Shown here in pieces: positions 32,361-41,809 of a stretch of DNA of 64,000 nucleotides; the first letter of the stretch is position 1; each line of letters starts with the position of its first letter. The notes under the pieces were generated by a model. The model made no database searches and was not told the DNA's origin. It saw only the letters and a program-made list of their open reading frames with translations. The stretch comes from Agromyces sp. G08B096 (GTDB lineage: Bacteria; Actinomycetota; Actinomycetes; Actinomycetales; Microbacteriaceae). The stretch is from the NCBI RefSeq assembly GCF_040267705.1, contig NZ_CP158374.1, positions 1,116,001 through 1,180,000 on the forward strand, written 5' to 3'. Position numbers and translations under genes: made by a program.

Positions 32361-33149
32361 TCAGATCAGGCCGCGGAGGAAGTCCTCGGGGCTCGTGCCC
32401 GCCGCCCTCGCACGCTCGACCAGCCGCGTGTGCTCCTCGGTCGTCAGTTCGAGCGTCATCGTCAGCCAGTCGGCCGCCGGGTCGTCGAAGTCGAACAGCG
32501 CGGCATCCGCCGTGAGCGGGGACTCGTCTGCGGCCGGCTCGGCGAGGGTCGCGCGTGCGGCGTCGGCCTCGGCGGCGGTATCGGCCTCGGCGGCGGTATC
32601 GGCCTGCGCTGCCGCGTCGGCCCGCGCCGCGACGTCGGCCTCGGCGACCGCCTCGACGACCTCGGCCGGGGCGTCGACGGCCTCGCACGCGCCCGTCCAG
32701 CCGGGGCCCGCGGGGATCTCCGCGCCGCGCTGGTAGGCCGTCGCGACCGCACGGGCGCGCGCGTCGGCCGCCTCGTTGAGCTCGTGGCCGACGTGCCCGC
32801 GCACCCACTCGAACCGGTAGCGCCGACCCGCCAGTGCCGCGTCGAGCTCCTGCAGCAGGTCGACGTTCATGACCGGCTTGCCGTCGGCCTTCCGCCAGCC
32901 CTTGCGCTTCCAGCCCGCCATCCACTTGGTCACGGCGTTGATCACGTACTGGCTGTCGCATTGCACGAGCAGCTCGTCGTCGAGGTGCGCGGTCGCGCGG
33001 AACAGCTCGAGCACGGCCTTCAGCTCGCCCTGGTTGTTCGTCGCGTGCTTCCACCCGCCCGCGGCCCAGCACCCCTCGTCGACGTACCAGGCCCAGCCCG
33101 CCGGGCCCGGGTTGCCGAGCGCGGATCCGTCGGCGGCGGCGATGATCAT
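32361..33149 (-). CDS. rnhA: ribonuclease HI with C-terminal ribbon-helix-helix-like extension
   Basis: It cleaves RNA in RNA-DNA hybrids. The 262-residue protein is about 100 longer than plain RNase HI. The catalytic domain (1-140) has all acidic residues: Asp7, Glu42, Asp65, Asp129, plus His119 in GHVGHE. A low-complexity linker of Ala/Asp/Glu (about 158-210) includes a duplicated 18-bp unit. The C-terminal 34 residues (229-262, LTMTLELTTEEHTRLVERAR then TSPEDFLRGLI) look like a ribbon-helix-helix DNA-binding fold; that is inference from pattern. GGAAGGA precedes the ATG and TAGCAT (33188-33193) is a likely -10. Confidence 0.88.
   Translation of the reverse strand: MIIAAADGSALGNPGPAGWAWYVDEGCWAAGGWKHATNNQGELKAVLELFRATAHLDDELLVQCDSQYVINAVTKWMAGWKRKGWRKADGKPVMNVDLLQELDAALAGRRYRFEWVRGHVGHELNEAADARARAVATAYQRGAEIPAGPGWTGACEAVDAPAEVVEAVAEADVAARADAAAQADTAAEADTAAEADAARATLAEPAADESPLTADAALFDFDDPAADWLTMTLELTTEEHTRLVERARAAGTSPEDFLRGLI
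32563..32598. repeat. tandem 18-bp duplication in the RNase HI linker
   Basis: Unit TCGGCCTCGGCGGCGGTA occurs twice head to tail, then a partial third copy (TCGGCCTG). It keeps the reading frame and encodes repeated Ala/Asp/Glu residues, so it probably varies in copy number between strains. Confidence 0.85.
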
Positions 33150-33275
33150 GCGGGTGGGTCCTTCCGTCGGCGGGTCGTGCGGCGCCCATGCTACCGGCGT
33201 GCGCCGACGGGGGAGCGACCTCGCGGCGGGGCAGCCGGAGCCGGGCGTGTCGGCGGCGGCGCGTAGACTGCTCCG

Positions 33276-36200
33276 GTGAGTCTGCAGGGTCTAGCCACCG
33301 CGCTGTCGCGCGCCGACACGGTCGACCGGGCGCTCGCCGAAGCCCTCCGCAGCGCCGATTTCTCGGCGCCGACCGGGCTCGATCCCGCGTTGCTCGCGGG
33401 CCTGCTCGAACGTCGCTCCGCCGCGGGTCTCCCGCCGGCGATGCTCGTCATCACGCCCACCAGTCGTGAGGGGGAGGCGCTGCGCGCCTCGCTCGCCCCG
33501 TACCTGCCCGGCGCCGAGCTGCTCGAGTTCCCCGCGTGGGAGACGCTGCCCCACGAGCGGCTGAGCCCGTCGGCTGAGACGGTCGGCCGTCGGCTGCACG
33601 CCCTCCGCCGGTTCCGCGAGTGGAGTGCCGCGCGCGAGGCCGGCGATGCGGGGCATCCGCTCGTCGTCGTGGCATCCGTGCGCGCCGCGCTGCAGCCGCT
33701 CGCCGACAACCTCGGCGATCTCGAGCCGATCGTGCTGACCCCCGGTGGCCGCGGCCACGACCTCGCGCGCATCGCCGAGCAGCTCGTCGACCTCGCGTAC
33801 GCGCGCGTCGACATGGTCTCCCGACGCGGCGAGTTCGCCGTGCGCGGCGGCATCCTCGACGTCTTCCCGCCGACCGCCGACCACCCGGTGCGGGTCGAGT
33901 TCTTCGGTGACGAGGTCGAAGAGCTGCGGGCCTTCTCCGTCGCCGACCAGCGTTCGCTGCCCGAGCCCGTCGACCGCGTCGAGCTGGCGCCCAGTCGTGA
34001 ACTGCTGCTCACCCCCGGGGTGCGGCAGCGGGCGCGCGAGATGCAGCACGAGTTCCCGACGCTCGCGGGCATGCTCGAGAAGCTCGGCGAGGGCATCCCC
34101 GTCGAAGGCATGGAGTCGCTCGCGCCGGCGCTCCTCGACCGGCTCGTCCCGCTCACGCACTACCTGCCGACCGGCGCCGCGGTGGCCGTCGTCGAGCCCG
34201 AGCGGGTCGCGAGCCGCGCCGCGAACCTCGGCGAGACGAACCGCGAGTTCCTCGCGGCGGCCTGGAGCGCGGCGACGCTCGGCGCCGAGGCGCCGATCGA
34301 CCTCGCCGCGGGCGACTTCCTCACCGTCGGGGCCCTGCGCGAGGCCGCCCAGTTCAGCGCCCCCGGCGAACCCGACCCGCAGCGCGTGTGGTGGACCCTG
34401 TCGGCATTCGACGCGGGTGAAGCCGGCGAGGACGCCGCCGCCGATCCCGCCTCGGGCGGCTCGTCCTACGTCAGGCTCGCCGCGTCGGCGATGCCGAGCT
34501 TCCAGGGCAACGTCGACGGCGCGGTCCAGCACGTGGCCGGGCGACTCCGCGACGGGTGGAGCCTCGTCATGGCCGCCGCCGGGCTCGGACTCGTCGAGCG
34601 CGCCCGCGATGTGCTCGCCGAGCACGGCCTCGCCGGCCGCATCGTCGACGAGGTGCCCGCCGAGCTGGAGCCCGGCGTCGCCTACCTCGTGCAGGCCGAT
34701 GCGGCGCGAGGGTTCGAACTCGCGGAGGCGAAGCTCGGGCTCATCGCCGAGGCCGAGTTCTACGGGCGCAGCGCCGGCTACGACGCCCGTCAGGGCAAGA
34801 AGCTCGCGAGCCGCCGCCGCAACGTCGTCGACCCGCTGCAGCTGAAGGCCGGCGACTACGTCGTGCACTCGACGCACGGCATCGGGAAGTTCGTCGAGAT
34901 GGTGCAGCGCGAGGTCGCGACGGGCACCCGCCCGAAGGGCCCGAGCCGAACCGCGGGCATCCAGCAGCAGCCGACGGCCGTCCGCGAGTACCTGGTGCTC
35001 GAGTACGCGCCGTCCAAGCGCGGTCAGCCGGGCGACCGGCTGTTCGTGCCCATGGACCAGCTCGACCTGCTCTCGCGCTACGTGGGCGGCGAGGCGCCGT
35101 CGCTGTCGAAGATGGGCGGCAGCGACTGGGCGCAGGCCAAGGGCCGGGCGCGCAAGGCCGTCCGCGACATCGCCGTCGAGCTCGTGAAGCTGTACTCGGC
35201 CCGCATGGCCGCCAAGGGGCACGCGTTCGGGCCCGACACGCCCTGGCAGCACGAGCTCGAAGAGGCGTTCCCGTTCGCCGAGACGCACGATCAACTGCAG
35301 ACCATCGACGAGGTGAAGGCCGACATGGAGCGGCCCATCCCGATGGACCGGCTGCTCGCGGGCGACGTCGGCTTCGGCAAGACCGAGGTCGCCGTGCGCG
35401 CCGCGTTCAAGGCGATCCAAGACGGCAAGCAGGTCGCGATGCTCGTGCCGACGACCCTGCTCGTGAAGCAGCACCTCGACACATTCGCCGAGCGATACGC
35501 CGGCTTCCCCGTCCACGTGCGCCCGCTCAGCCGGTTCCAGACCGACAAGGAGGTGCGCGAGACCCTCGCCGGCCTCGCCGACGGCACCGTCGACATGGTC
35601 ATCGGCACGCACCGCATCCTCACCGAGCAGGTGAAGTTCAAAGACCTCGGGCTGCTCATCATCGACGAGGAGCAGCGGTTCGGCGTCGAGCACAAGGATG
35701 CGCTGAAGAAGCTGAAGACCAACGTCGACATCCTCGCGATGAGCGCCACACCCATCCCGCGGACGCTCGAGATGGCGGTCACGGGCATCCGCGAGATGTC
35801 CACGCTCGCGACACCCCCGGAAGACCGCCACCCGATCCTCACGTACGTCGGCCCGTACACCGACCAGCAGGTCGCGGCGGCCATCCGGCGCGAGATGCTG
35901 CGCGAGGGCCAGGTCTTCTTCGTGCACAACCGGGTCTCCTCGATCAACCGGGTCGCGGCGCAGCTGGCCGAGCTCGTGCCCGAGGCGCGCATCGCCGTCG
36001 CCCACGGCCAGCTCAACGAGCACGTGCTCGAGCAGATCGTGAACGACTTCTGGGAGCGCAAGTTCGACGTGCTCGTCTCGACGACGATCATCGAGACCGG
36101 CCTCGACATCTCCAACGCGAACACGATCATCATCGACCGGGCCGACAAGTACGGCCTGTCGCAGCTGCATCAGCTGCGCGGCCGTGTGGGGCGCGGGCGC

Positions 36201-36968
36201 GAGCGCGCGTACGCCTACTTCCTCTACGACCCGAACAAGCCGCTCTCCGAGACCGCGCACGACCGGCTCTCCACCATCGCGACGAACAACGAGCTCGGCG
36301 GAGGCATGCAGATCGCCCTGAAAGACCTCGAGATCCGCGGTGCCGGCAACCTGCTCGGCGCCGAGCAGGCCGGCCACATCGCCGGGGTCGGGTTCGACCT
36401 GTACCTCCGGATGATCGGCGAGGCGGTCTCGGCGTTCCGCGGCGAGGTCGCCGAGGGGCAGACCGAGCTCCGCCTCGAGCTGCCGGTCGACGCGCACATC
36501 CCCGAGGAGTACATCGGCAGCGAGCGCCTGCGCCTCGAGGCCTACCAGAAGCTGTCGGCCGCGAGCGGCCCGGCGGCGAAGGAGGGGCAGATCGACGCGG
36601 TGCTCGAAGAGCTCGTCGACCGCTACGGCGAGCCGCCCGAGCCGGTCGAGCACCTCGTGTCGATCTCGCGGCTGCGTCGCCAGGCGCAGCTCGCCGGGCT
36701 CAGCGACCTCATCGCGACCGGCACGAAGCTGCGGATCGCCCCGGCGAAGATCCCCGACTCGCGGCGGGTGCGCCTCGAGCGGCTGTATCCGGGCGCGAAG
36801 CTGTTCGCGCAGAACGACGTGATCCTCGTGCCGTTCCCGACTCCGGGCGGCGAGGCCCCGGGCGATGCCGACCTGATCGAGTGGGTGTCGCGCCTGCTCA
36901 CCGCGATCTTCCCGGTCGAGCCGGCGCCGCCCGCCGAGCCGGCGGCGAGCGCCGCGACGACGGCCTGA
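33276..36968 (+). CDS. mfd: transcription-repair coupling factor
   Basis: A 1230-residue DNA translocase that removes stalled RNA polymerase and recruits the UvrABC system. The UvrB-like N-terminal module contains WETLPHERLSPS. The RNA-polymerase interaction domain starts near LKAGDYVVHSTHGIGKF. The RecG-like motor has Walker A AGDVGFGKTEVA, the DEEQ box and SATPIPRTLE, followed by ITRRGRVGRGRE-type helicase motif VI (QLRGRVGRGRERAY). The C-terminal TRCF domain is present. TAGACT (33264-33269) lies 6 nt before the GTG (leaderless). Confidence 0.97.
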   Translation: MSLQGLATALSRADTVDRALAEALRSADFSAPTGLDPALLAGLLERRSAAGLPPAMLVITPTSREGEALRASLAPYLPGAELLEFPAWETLPHERLSPSAETVGRRLHALRRFREWSAAREAGDAGHPLVVVASVRAALQPLADNLGDLEPIVLTPGGRGHDLARIAEQLVDLAYARVDMVSRRGEFAVRGGILDVFPPTADHPVRVEFFGDEVEELRAFSVADQRSLPEPVDRVELAPSRELLLTPGVRQRAREMQHEFPTLAGMLEKLGEGIPVEGMESLAPALLDRLVPLTHYLPTGAAVAVVEPERVASRAANLGETNREFLAAAWSAATLGAEAPIDLAAGDFLTVGALREAAQFSAPGEPDPQRVWWTLSAFDAGEAGEDAAADPASGGSSYVRLAASAMPSFQGNVDGAVQHVAGRLRDGWSLVMAAAGLGLVERARDVLAEHGLAGRIVDEVPAELEPGVAYLVQADAARGFELAEAKLGLIAEAEFYGRSAGYDARQGKKLASRRRNVVDPLQLKAGDYVVHSTHGIGKFVEMVQREVATGTRPKGPSRTAGIQQQPTAVREYLVLEYAPSKRGQPGDRLFVPMDQLDLLSRYVGGEAPSLSKMGGSDWAQAKGRARKAVRDIAVELVKLYSARMAAKGHAFGPDTPWQHELEEAFPFAETHDQLQTIDEVKADMERPIPMDRLLAGDVGFGKTEVAVRAAFKAIQDGKQVAMLVPTTLLVKQHLDTFAERYAGFPVHVRPLSRFQTDKEVRETLAGLADGTVDMVIGTHRILTEQVKFKDLGLLIIDEEQRFGVEHKDALKKLKTNVDILAMSATPIPRTLEMAVTGIREMSTLATPPEDRHPILTYVGPYTDQQVAAAIRREMLREGQVFFVHNRVSSINRVAAQLAELVPEARIAVAHGQLNEHVLEQIVNDFWERKFDVLVSTTIIETGLDISNANTIIIDRADKYGLSQLHQLRGRVGRGRERAYAYFLYDPNKPLSETAHDRLSTIATNNELGGGMQIALKDLEIRGAGNLLGAEQAGHIAGVGFDLYLRMIGEAVSAFRGEVAEGQTELRLELPVDAHIPEEYIGSERLRLEAYQKLSAASGPAAKEGQIDAVLEELVDRYGEPPEPVEHLVSISRLRRQAQLAGLSDLIATGTKLRIAPAKIPDSRRVRLERLYPGAKLFAQNDVILVPFPTPGGEAPGDADLIEWVSRLLTAIFPVEPAPPAEPAASAATTA

Positions 36969-36999
36969 GCAACGACCCGGCCAGCCGAGGTCTGCGGCG

Positions 37000-37296
37000 C
37001 TACGGCGCCAAGTGCCCCCACTCGGCGAGGAACTCCTCGACGCTCATGCGGTCGAGGTCGGCGCGGATCTCGAGCAGGAGCCGATCGGCCTCCTCGAGCG
37101 ACCCGGCCGGGGTGCGGAGCACCGGGGCATCCGTCTCGCGGCGCACGACGACGAGATCGGCGACCGACGGGCCGCCGAGCCCGGTCGCCTCGCCGAGGGT
37201 GAGCACCGCGAAATGGAGCGCCTTGCGCAGCCCGCGGTGGCGGGGCGGGCGCAGTTCGGCGGCGAGGTGGCGGCTGGCCGGGTCGTCGGAGCGCAC
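37000..37296 (-). CDS. uncharacterised 98-residue protein
   Basis: A short, charged, mostly helical soluble protein with no recognised motif. The middle segment (ALHFAVLTLGEATGLGGPSVADLVVVRRETD) alternates helix and strand, and the C-terminal LEEADRLLLEIRADLDRMSVEEFLAEWG is an amphipathic helix pair. GTG 37296 has CAGACT 6 nt upstream, matching the leaderless pattern in this window. It is convergent with mfd and sits beside nhaA. Coding is supported by codon use; function unknown. Confidence 0.6.
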   Translation of the reverse strand: MRSDDPASRHLAAELRPPRHRGLRKALHFAVLTLGEATGLGGPSVADLVVVRRETDAPVLRTPAGSLEEADRLLLEIRADLDRMSVEEFLAEWGHLAP

Positions 37297-37310
37297 GGAC
37301 CCAGTCTGCC

Positions 37311-38513
37311 TCACCGGGAGAAGGCGCCGCCGACGCCCGCACGAGCGCCGCGCTGCCGCCGGTAGTGCCGGGAGCGAGCCGAGACGGCGATCGCCGACAC
37401 CACGATCGCGACGCCCGAGCCGAGCAGTACGGCGAGCGTGCCCTCGTCGGCGACGCCCGGGTGGCGGGCGAAGGCGAGCTCGTTCATCAGCAGCGACACG
37501 GTGAAGCCGACGCCGCCGAGCGCGCCCACGACCGCGAGGTCCGCGAAGGTCAGCGGCGTGCCGGAACGCCGTCGCGCCACGAGGCCCGAGAGGCCGCCGA
37601 CGAGGGTGATGCCCACGATCTTGCCGACGGGGAGGCCGACGAGGATGCCCCAGAACGCCGGGTCGAGTTCGGAGGGGCTCACCTGCGGGACGGGCACCAT
37701 CGCGGCGGTGAGGGCGAACAGCGGCAGGATGACGCCGTTGGACCACGGCTCGAGCGTGTGCGCCGACCGGCCGCCGGGGCGGCGCGCCATGACGAGGCCG
37801 AGCGCGACGCCGGCGATGGTCGCGTGCACGCCCGACTGGAAGACGAAGTACCAGGCGAGGACGCCGAGGATGACGAGGAGGGCGACGATCGGCCATTGCG
37901 GGCGGCGGGCGAGGATCCACGCCGAACGCGGCTTCATCACGCGGCTGACGGCACCGAACAGGGCGATCGCGATGCCGGCCAAGCCGAGGGCGGCGAGGTC
38001 GACGTCGGCGGTGAAGAAGAACGCGATGATGAGGATCGCGATGAGGTCGTCGATGACGGCGAGGGCGAGCAGGAACACGCGCACCCGCATCGGCAGCCAG
38101 CGTCCGAACACGGCGAGGATGCCGAGCGCGAACGCGATGTCGGTGGCGGTCGGGATGGGCCAGCCGTTGGCGGTCTCCGTGCCGCCCGCGAACGCGAGGA
38201 ACACCAGGGCGGGAACGACGACGCCGCCGACGGCCGCGATCGCGGGAAGCAGCGCCTTCGACAGCGAGTTGAGCTCGCCGATGACGAGCTCGCGCTTCAG
38301 CTCCACGGCGACGATGAAGAAGAAGATCGCGAGCAGCCCGTCGCTGATCCAGTGGCCGACCGAGAGCTCGAGGCCGAGCCACGGCAGGTCGAGGTGGGCG
38401 TGCTTCAGCTCGACGAGCGCCGACCCGAACGGCAGGTTGGCGAGGAGCAGGCCGAGGCTGGCCGCGGTGAGGAGGAGGATGGCGGCGAGCCGCTCGGATC
38501 GGAGGACGTGCAT
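37311..38513 (-). CDS. nhaA: Na+/H+ antiporter NhaA
   Basis: A 400-residue membrane antiporter exporting sodium or lithium in exchange for protons. The key residues are kept: Asp125 in PTATDIAFALG, and the Asp155-Asp156 pair in AVIDDLIAI, matching the E. coli essential aspartates. About twelve membrane helices are predicted. TAGACT on the minus strand (38619-38624) would start transcription near 38612, leaving a leader of about 100 nt with alternative helices. Confidence 0.95.
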   Translation of the reverse strand: MHVLRSERLAAILLLTAASLGLLLANLPFGSALVELKHAHLDLPWLGLELSVGHWISDGLLAIFFFIVAVELKRELVIGELNSLSKALLPAIAAVGGVVVPALVFLAFAGGTETANGWPIPTATDIAFALGILAVFGRWLPMRVRVFLLALAVIDDLIAILIIAFFFTADVDLAALGLAGIAIALFGAVSRVMKPRSAWILARRPQWPIVALLVILGVLAWYFVFQSGVHATIAGVALGLVMARRPGGRSAHTLEPWSNGVILPLFALTAAMVPVPQVSPSELDPAFWGILVGLPVGKIVGITLVGGLSGLVARRRSGTPLTFADLAVVGALGGVGFTVSLLMNELAFARHPGVADEGTLAVLLGSGVAIVVSAIAVSARSRHYRRQRGARAGVGGAFSR

Positions 38514-38526
38514 GTGGCCCCTGTTC

Positions 38527-38598
38527 GGTCGGCCCGGTCTGGCGTCGACGCACCGGGTCGCTGACGGATGTCGGCGCTCGCGCGCCGGCCGACCAGAC
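38527..38598 (-). ncRNA. candidate regulatory leader of nhaA
   Basis: Two helices compete for the same bases. GGTCGGCC (38527-38534) can pair with GGCCGACC (38587-38594), or GTCTGG (38537-38542) with CCAGAC (38593-38598). Between them a 5-bp hairpin GGCGC/GCGCC (38573-38586) closes a GCGA tetraloop in the RNA. No known riboswitch class was recognised. Confidence 0.4.
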
Positions 38599-38655
38599 TT
38601 CCCGGCTCCCCGGGCGTCAGTCTACCGGCGGGCTCCGGCGACGTAGGCTGGCCGC

Positions 38656-39402
38656 ATGTCGGATGCCGCGAACCCTGCCCCCGGCGAGCGCGGTGCGAGC
38701 CCGCACCCGGGGCTCGACGAGCTCGTCGCGACCGTCGCGCTGCTGCGCGCCCCGGGCGGGTGCCCGTGGGACGCCGAGCAGACGCACGAGAGCCTCGTGC
38801 AGTACCTCGTCGAGGAGTGCTGGGAGCTCGTCGAGGCGATCGAGGCGGGCGATCGGGCCGAGATGATCGAGGAGCTCGGCGACGTGCTCTACCAGGTGCT
38901 GTTCCACGCCGATCTCGCGGCGCACACCGACGGCGAGCGGTTCGACATCGACGACGTCGCCCGGCATATGACGGCGAAGATGGTGGCGCGGCATCCGCAC
39001 GTCTTCGGCGACCGCGAGGCGGCGACCGCCGAAGACGTCGTCGCATTCTGGGACGAGCTGAAGGCCGACGAGAAGCCGCACCGCACGAGCGTGCTCGACG
39101 GGGTTCCGAGGGGCATGCCCGCGCTGGCGCTCGCTGCGAAGATGCTCGGCAAGGCGGAGAAGGCGGGCGTGCACGTCGCGCCGGGTGCGGATGCCGCGCC
39201 GCGGCCGTTCCCCGACGACGAGGCGGGCCTCGGGGAGGAGCTGCTCCGCCTCGTCGCGACGGCGAGGTCGCGGGGGCTCGACGCCGAGCGGGCGCTCCGC
39301 GGTGCGCTCCGCGGGCTCGAGGACGAGGTGCGAGCCGCCGAGGCGAGCGGGGCGGCCGGGGCGGCCGGGGTGGTCGACGCGCCTCGCGGCGCGGCGACCT
39401 GA
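38656..39402 (+). CDS. mazG: MazG nucleoside triphosphate pyrophosphohydrolase
   Basis: A 248-residue enzyme that hydrolyses (d)NTPs to monophosphates and diphosphate, clearing aberrant nucleotides. PWDAEQTHESLVQYLVEECWELVEAIE followed by EELGDVLYQVLFHAD gives the EExxE...ExxD metal motif of the MazG fold. The second half is helical. TAGGCT (38644-38649) lies 6 nt before the ATG. The mfd-mazG-eno order is typical of actinobacteria; here nhaA and the leuA unit intervene. Confidence 0.93.
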   Translation: MSDAANPAPGERGASPHPGLDELVATVALLRAPGGCPWDAEQTHESLVQYLVEECWELVEAIEAGDRAEMIEELGDVLYQVLFHADLAAHTDGERFDIDDVARHMTAKMVARHPHVFGDREAATAEDVVAFWDELKADEKPHRTSVLDGVPRGMPALALAAKMLGKAEKAGVHVAPGADAAPRPFPDDEAGLGEELLRLVATARSRGLDAERALRGALRGLEDEVRAAEASGAAGAAGVVDAPRGAAT

Positions 39403-39436
39403 CCCGACCGCCATCGACTCGGGGCCGCGGCCTGCG

Positions 39437-40297
39437 TCAGCCGCGCCCCAACCCGTCGCGCCACGACGGGTGCGCCGGCCGCCAGCCGAGCCGACGCGCC
39501 GCGGCGTTGTCGGTCACGCGCGCGGGTCCGCGCGACCCGGTCCGCGGCGTCCCGGCGAAGCCGGCCCGGCGCGCGAGCACGGCGGCCCACTCGTCGAGCT
39601 CGGTCGGGTCGTCGTCGACGAGATCGACGACGCCGGGCGGCCAGTCGAGTGCGGCGACGACGCCGGAGGCGGCGTCGTCGACGTGCAGCCAGTTCGTGGT
39701 CGGTGCGATGGCGTCGACGACGCCGTCGCGGGCGAGCGCGGTGAAGGCGCCGTCGGCGGCGTACCAGGTGCCGGGGCCGTAGAGCAGCCCGAACCGCAGC
39801 ACGACGCCGCCCGGGTGGGCGAGCGCGGCGTGTTCGAGCGCGGCGACCGGCGCGTCGTCGGGCGCCCACGAGATGCTCTCCGCGATGATCCGGCGGGCCC
39901 CGGCCGTCGTTGCGCGCGCGAAGAGCGCCGGCGCGCCCTCCTGCCGCAGCCGGGCGTTGGCCGCGTAGTCGAGCGAGGCGAGATCGGTGGCGAGGAAGAC
40001 GACGGTCGTCGGGCGCACGGCGTCGAGGACCTCGTCGATCGAGTCGGGGTCGAGCACATCGAGCACCGCGCCGTGCGCGCCGTGTCGCTCGACGGCGGCC
40101 AGCCGGCCCGTGCGACGGGTCGTGCCGTGCACCTCGTGCCCGGCGGCCACGAGGGCGCGGGTGGTCGGCGCGCCGAGCACGCCCGTCGCGCCGACCACGA
40201 GGACGCGCTCCCGGCCGGCAGGAGGTGTGGAGGGGGCGGCGGAACCGGCGGCGGAGGCTCGCCCGGCCGCGGTCCGCTCCGCGTTCGAATCGCTCAC
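39437..40297 (-). CDS. NAD(P)-dependent epimerase/dehydratase-like protein
   Basis: A 286-residue extended SDR-like protein. After a 30-residue Ala-rich lead comes the Rossmann loop [18 protein letters not shown], then [12 protein letters not shown] and [12 protein letters not shown]. The catalytic YxxxK of active SDR enzymes is not evident, so it may be an atypical reductase or a cofactor-binding protein. Its ATG overlaps the leuA-like stop (ATGA); the two are translationally coupled, but no leucine-pathway step calls for it. Confidence 0.78.
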   Translation of the reverse strand: MSDSNAERTAAGRASAAGSAAPSTPPAGRERVLVVGATGVLGAPTTRALVAAGHEVHGTTRRTGRLAAVERHGAHGAVLDVLDPDSIDEVLDAVRPTTVVFLATDLASLDYAANARLRQEGAPALFARATTAGARRIIAESISWAPDDAPVAALEHAALAHPGGVVLRFGLLYGPGTWYAADGAFTALARDGVVDAIAPTTNWLHVDDAASGVVAALDWPPGVVDLVDDDPTELDEWAAVLARRAGFAGTPRTGSRGPARVTDNAAARRLGWRPAHPSWRDGLGRG

Positions 40298-41739
40298 GCC
40301 GCCGATCCTTCCACCGAGCGGCGGTAGAGCGCGACGATCTCATCGGCACCGAGTTCGGCGCCCGTGCGCTCGGCATGCTCCTGGACGACGGCGGCGAACG
40401 CCCGCTCCGCGGCCGGGTCGAGCACCACCCCCGTCTCGCGCTCGAGCAGGTAGCCGATGCCGCCCTTGCCCGACTGGCTGTTGACCCGGACGACGGCCTC
40501 GTAGCTCCGGCCCACGTCGGCCGGGTCGATCGGCAGGTACGGCACGTCCCACGGGGCATCCCGTTCGTCGAGGCCGAGCTCGGCGGCGCGGGCGGCGTGG
40601 TGCGCGAAGCCCTTGCGGATCGCATCCTGATGCGTGCCCGAGAAGGCGGTGTGCACCAGGTCGCCCGCGTAGGGGTGGCGCACGTGCACGGGCAGGCGGT
40701 TGCAGTGCTCGACCGTGGCCCGCACCTCGTCGAGCCGCGAGAAGTCGATCATCGGGTCGACGCCCTGGGCGTGCAGGTTCAGGCCGAGTGTCACGAGGTC
40801 GACGTTGCCCGTGCGCTCGCCGTTGCCGAAGAGGCATCCCTCGACCCGCTGCGCGCCCGCGAGCACGGCGAGCTCGGCGCAGGCGACGCCCGTGCCGCGG
40901 TCGTTGTGCGGGTGCACCGACAGGATGACCCCGTCGCGCCGGGGGAGGTTGCGGTGCATGTGCTCGATCTGGTCGGCGTAGACGTTCGGGGTCGCGACCT
41001 CGACCGTGGCGGGCAGGTTGAGAATCACCGGGCGATCGGGCGAGGCGTCCCAGATGTCGGTGACGACGTCGGCGAGCTCGAGCACGAAGTCGGGCTCGGT
41101 GAGGTTGAAGACCTCGGGCGAGAACTCGAACCGCACGCGCGCGTCGTCGCCCGCGGCACGACGCACCCGCGCGCTCTCCTCGGCGACGAGCGCCGCGAGC
41201 TCCTGCCGGTCGCGGCGCAGCACGCGGTCCCGCCAGGCGGGGGCGGTCGCCACGTAGAGGTGCACGACGACGTCGTTGCGGATGCCTCGGATCGACTGCA
41301 TCGTGCGCTCGACGAGCTCGCGCCGGGCCGGGGCGAACACCACGAGGGTGACGTCATCGGGGGCCTCGTCGGTCTCGGCGAGCAGGCGCACGAAGTCGTA
41401 GTCGGTCTGCGAGGCCGACGGGTAGCCGATCTCGATTTCGGTGTAGCCCATGCGCACGAGCTCGCGGAAGAAGCGCAGCTTGCGCTGGGGGTCCATGGGC
41501 TCGGCGAGCGCCTGGTTGCCGTCGCGAAGGTCGACGGGCACCCAGAGCGGCGCGCGCTCGATGCGGGCCGACGGCCACCGGCGGGCCTCGGGCTCGGGCA
41601 CGGGGACGCGCGCGAACACGTCGCGGTAGCGGTGCGACGGCATCGCCGAGGGGCGCTGCCGGTTCCAGCGCGGCGCGGCCGGAAGGGTCGGCGCGGCCGG
41701 AACGGTCGGCGCGGCGGTGGACGGGGTGGGTTCGGTCAT
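40294..41739 (-). CDS. leuA: 2-isopropylmalate synthase-like protein lacking the leucine regulatory domain
   Basis: A 481-residue DRE-TIM metallolyase condensing acetyl-CoA with 2-oxoisovalerate, the first leucine step. [14 protein letters not shown] (65-78) and metal ligands His276 and His278 in HPHNDRGTG are present. The protein stops right after the catalytic and linker regions; actinobacterial LeuA normally has about 570-600 residues with a C-terminal leucine-binding domain, which is absent. Feedback inhibition by leucine should be lost or different. Expression is instead set by a leucine-rich leader peptide and a GntR operator. A second, full-length leuA may exist elsewhere. Confidence 0.88.
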   Translation of the reverse strand: MTEPTPSTAAPTVPAAPTLPAAPRWNRQRPSAMPSHRYRDVFARVPVPEPEARRWPSARIERAPLWVPVDLRDGNQALAEPMDPQRKLRFFRELVRMGYTEIEIGYPSASQTDYDFVRLLAETDEAPDDVTLVVFAPARRELVERTMQSIRGIRNDVVVHLYVATAPAWRDRVLRRDRQELAALVAEESARVRRAAGDDARVRFEFSPEVFNLTEPDFVLELADVVTDIWDASPDRPVILNLPATVEVATPNVYADQIEHMHRNLPRRDGVILSVHPHNDRGTGVACAELAVLAGAQRVEGCLFGNGERTGNVDLVTLGLNLHAQGVDPMIDFSRLDEVRATVEHCNRLPVHVRHPYAGDLVHTAFSGTHQDAIRKGFAHHAARAAELGLDERDAPWDVPYLPIDPADVGRSYEAVVRVNSQSGKGGIGYLLERETGVVLDPAAERAFAAVVQEHAERTGAELGADEIVALYRRSVEGSAA

Positions 41740-41766
41740 GACGGATGCTCCTTGCCTGGTGTCGGA

Positions 41767-41808
41767 CGACCGGCCTGGAGACGAACCCCGCGTCGAGGCA
41801 GCCGGTCG
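41767..41808 (-). promoter_or_regulatory. hairpin of the leuA attenuator
   Basis: CGACCGGC (41767-41774) pairs with GCCGGTCG (41801-41808); GACG/CGTC (41780-41783 / 41791-41794) pairs inside. It begins 2 nt after the leader-peptide stop codon, where ribosome stalling would affect its folding. No T-tract follows, so the mechanism may be translational or Rho-dependent. Confidence 0.55.
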
Positions 41809-41809
41809 G

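Noticed and set aside
32520..32660. Short repeats resembling a CRISPR array or a satellite
   Set aside because: The units are only 18 bp, directly adjacent without spacers, in frame, and encode the RNase HI linker.
31659..33149. A MNT-HEPN-type toxin-antitoxin pair
   Set aside because: The nucleotidyltransferase motif is there, but the neighbour is a clear RNase HI and no HEPN (RxxxxH) protein is adjacent.
33291..36653. A 1120-codon minus-strand open frame
   Set aside because: It lies entirely antisense to mfd, which has all its motifs; the frame stays open because stop codons are rare at about 70 % GC.
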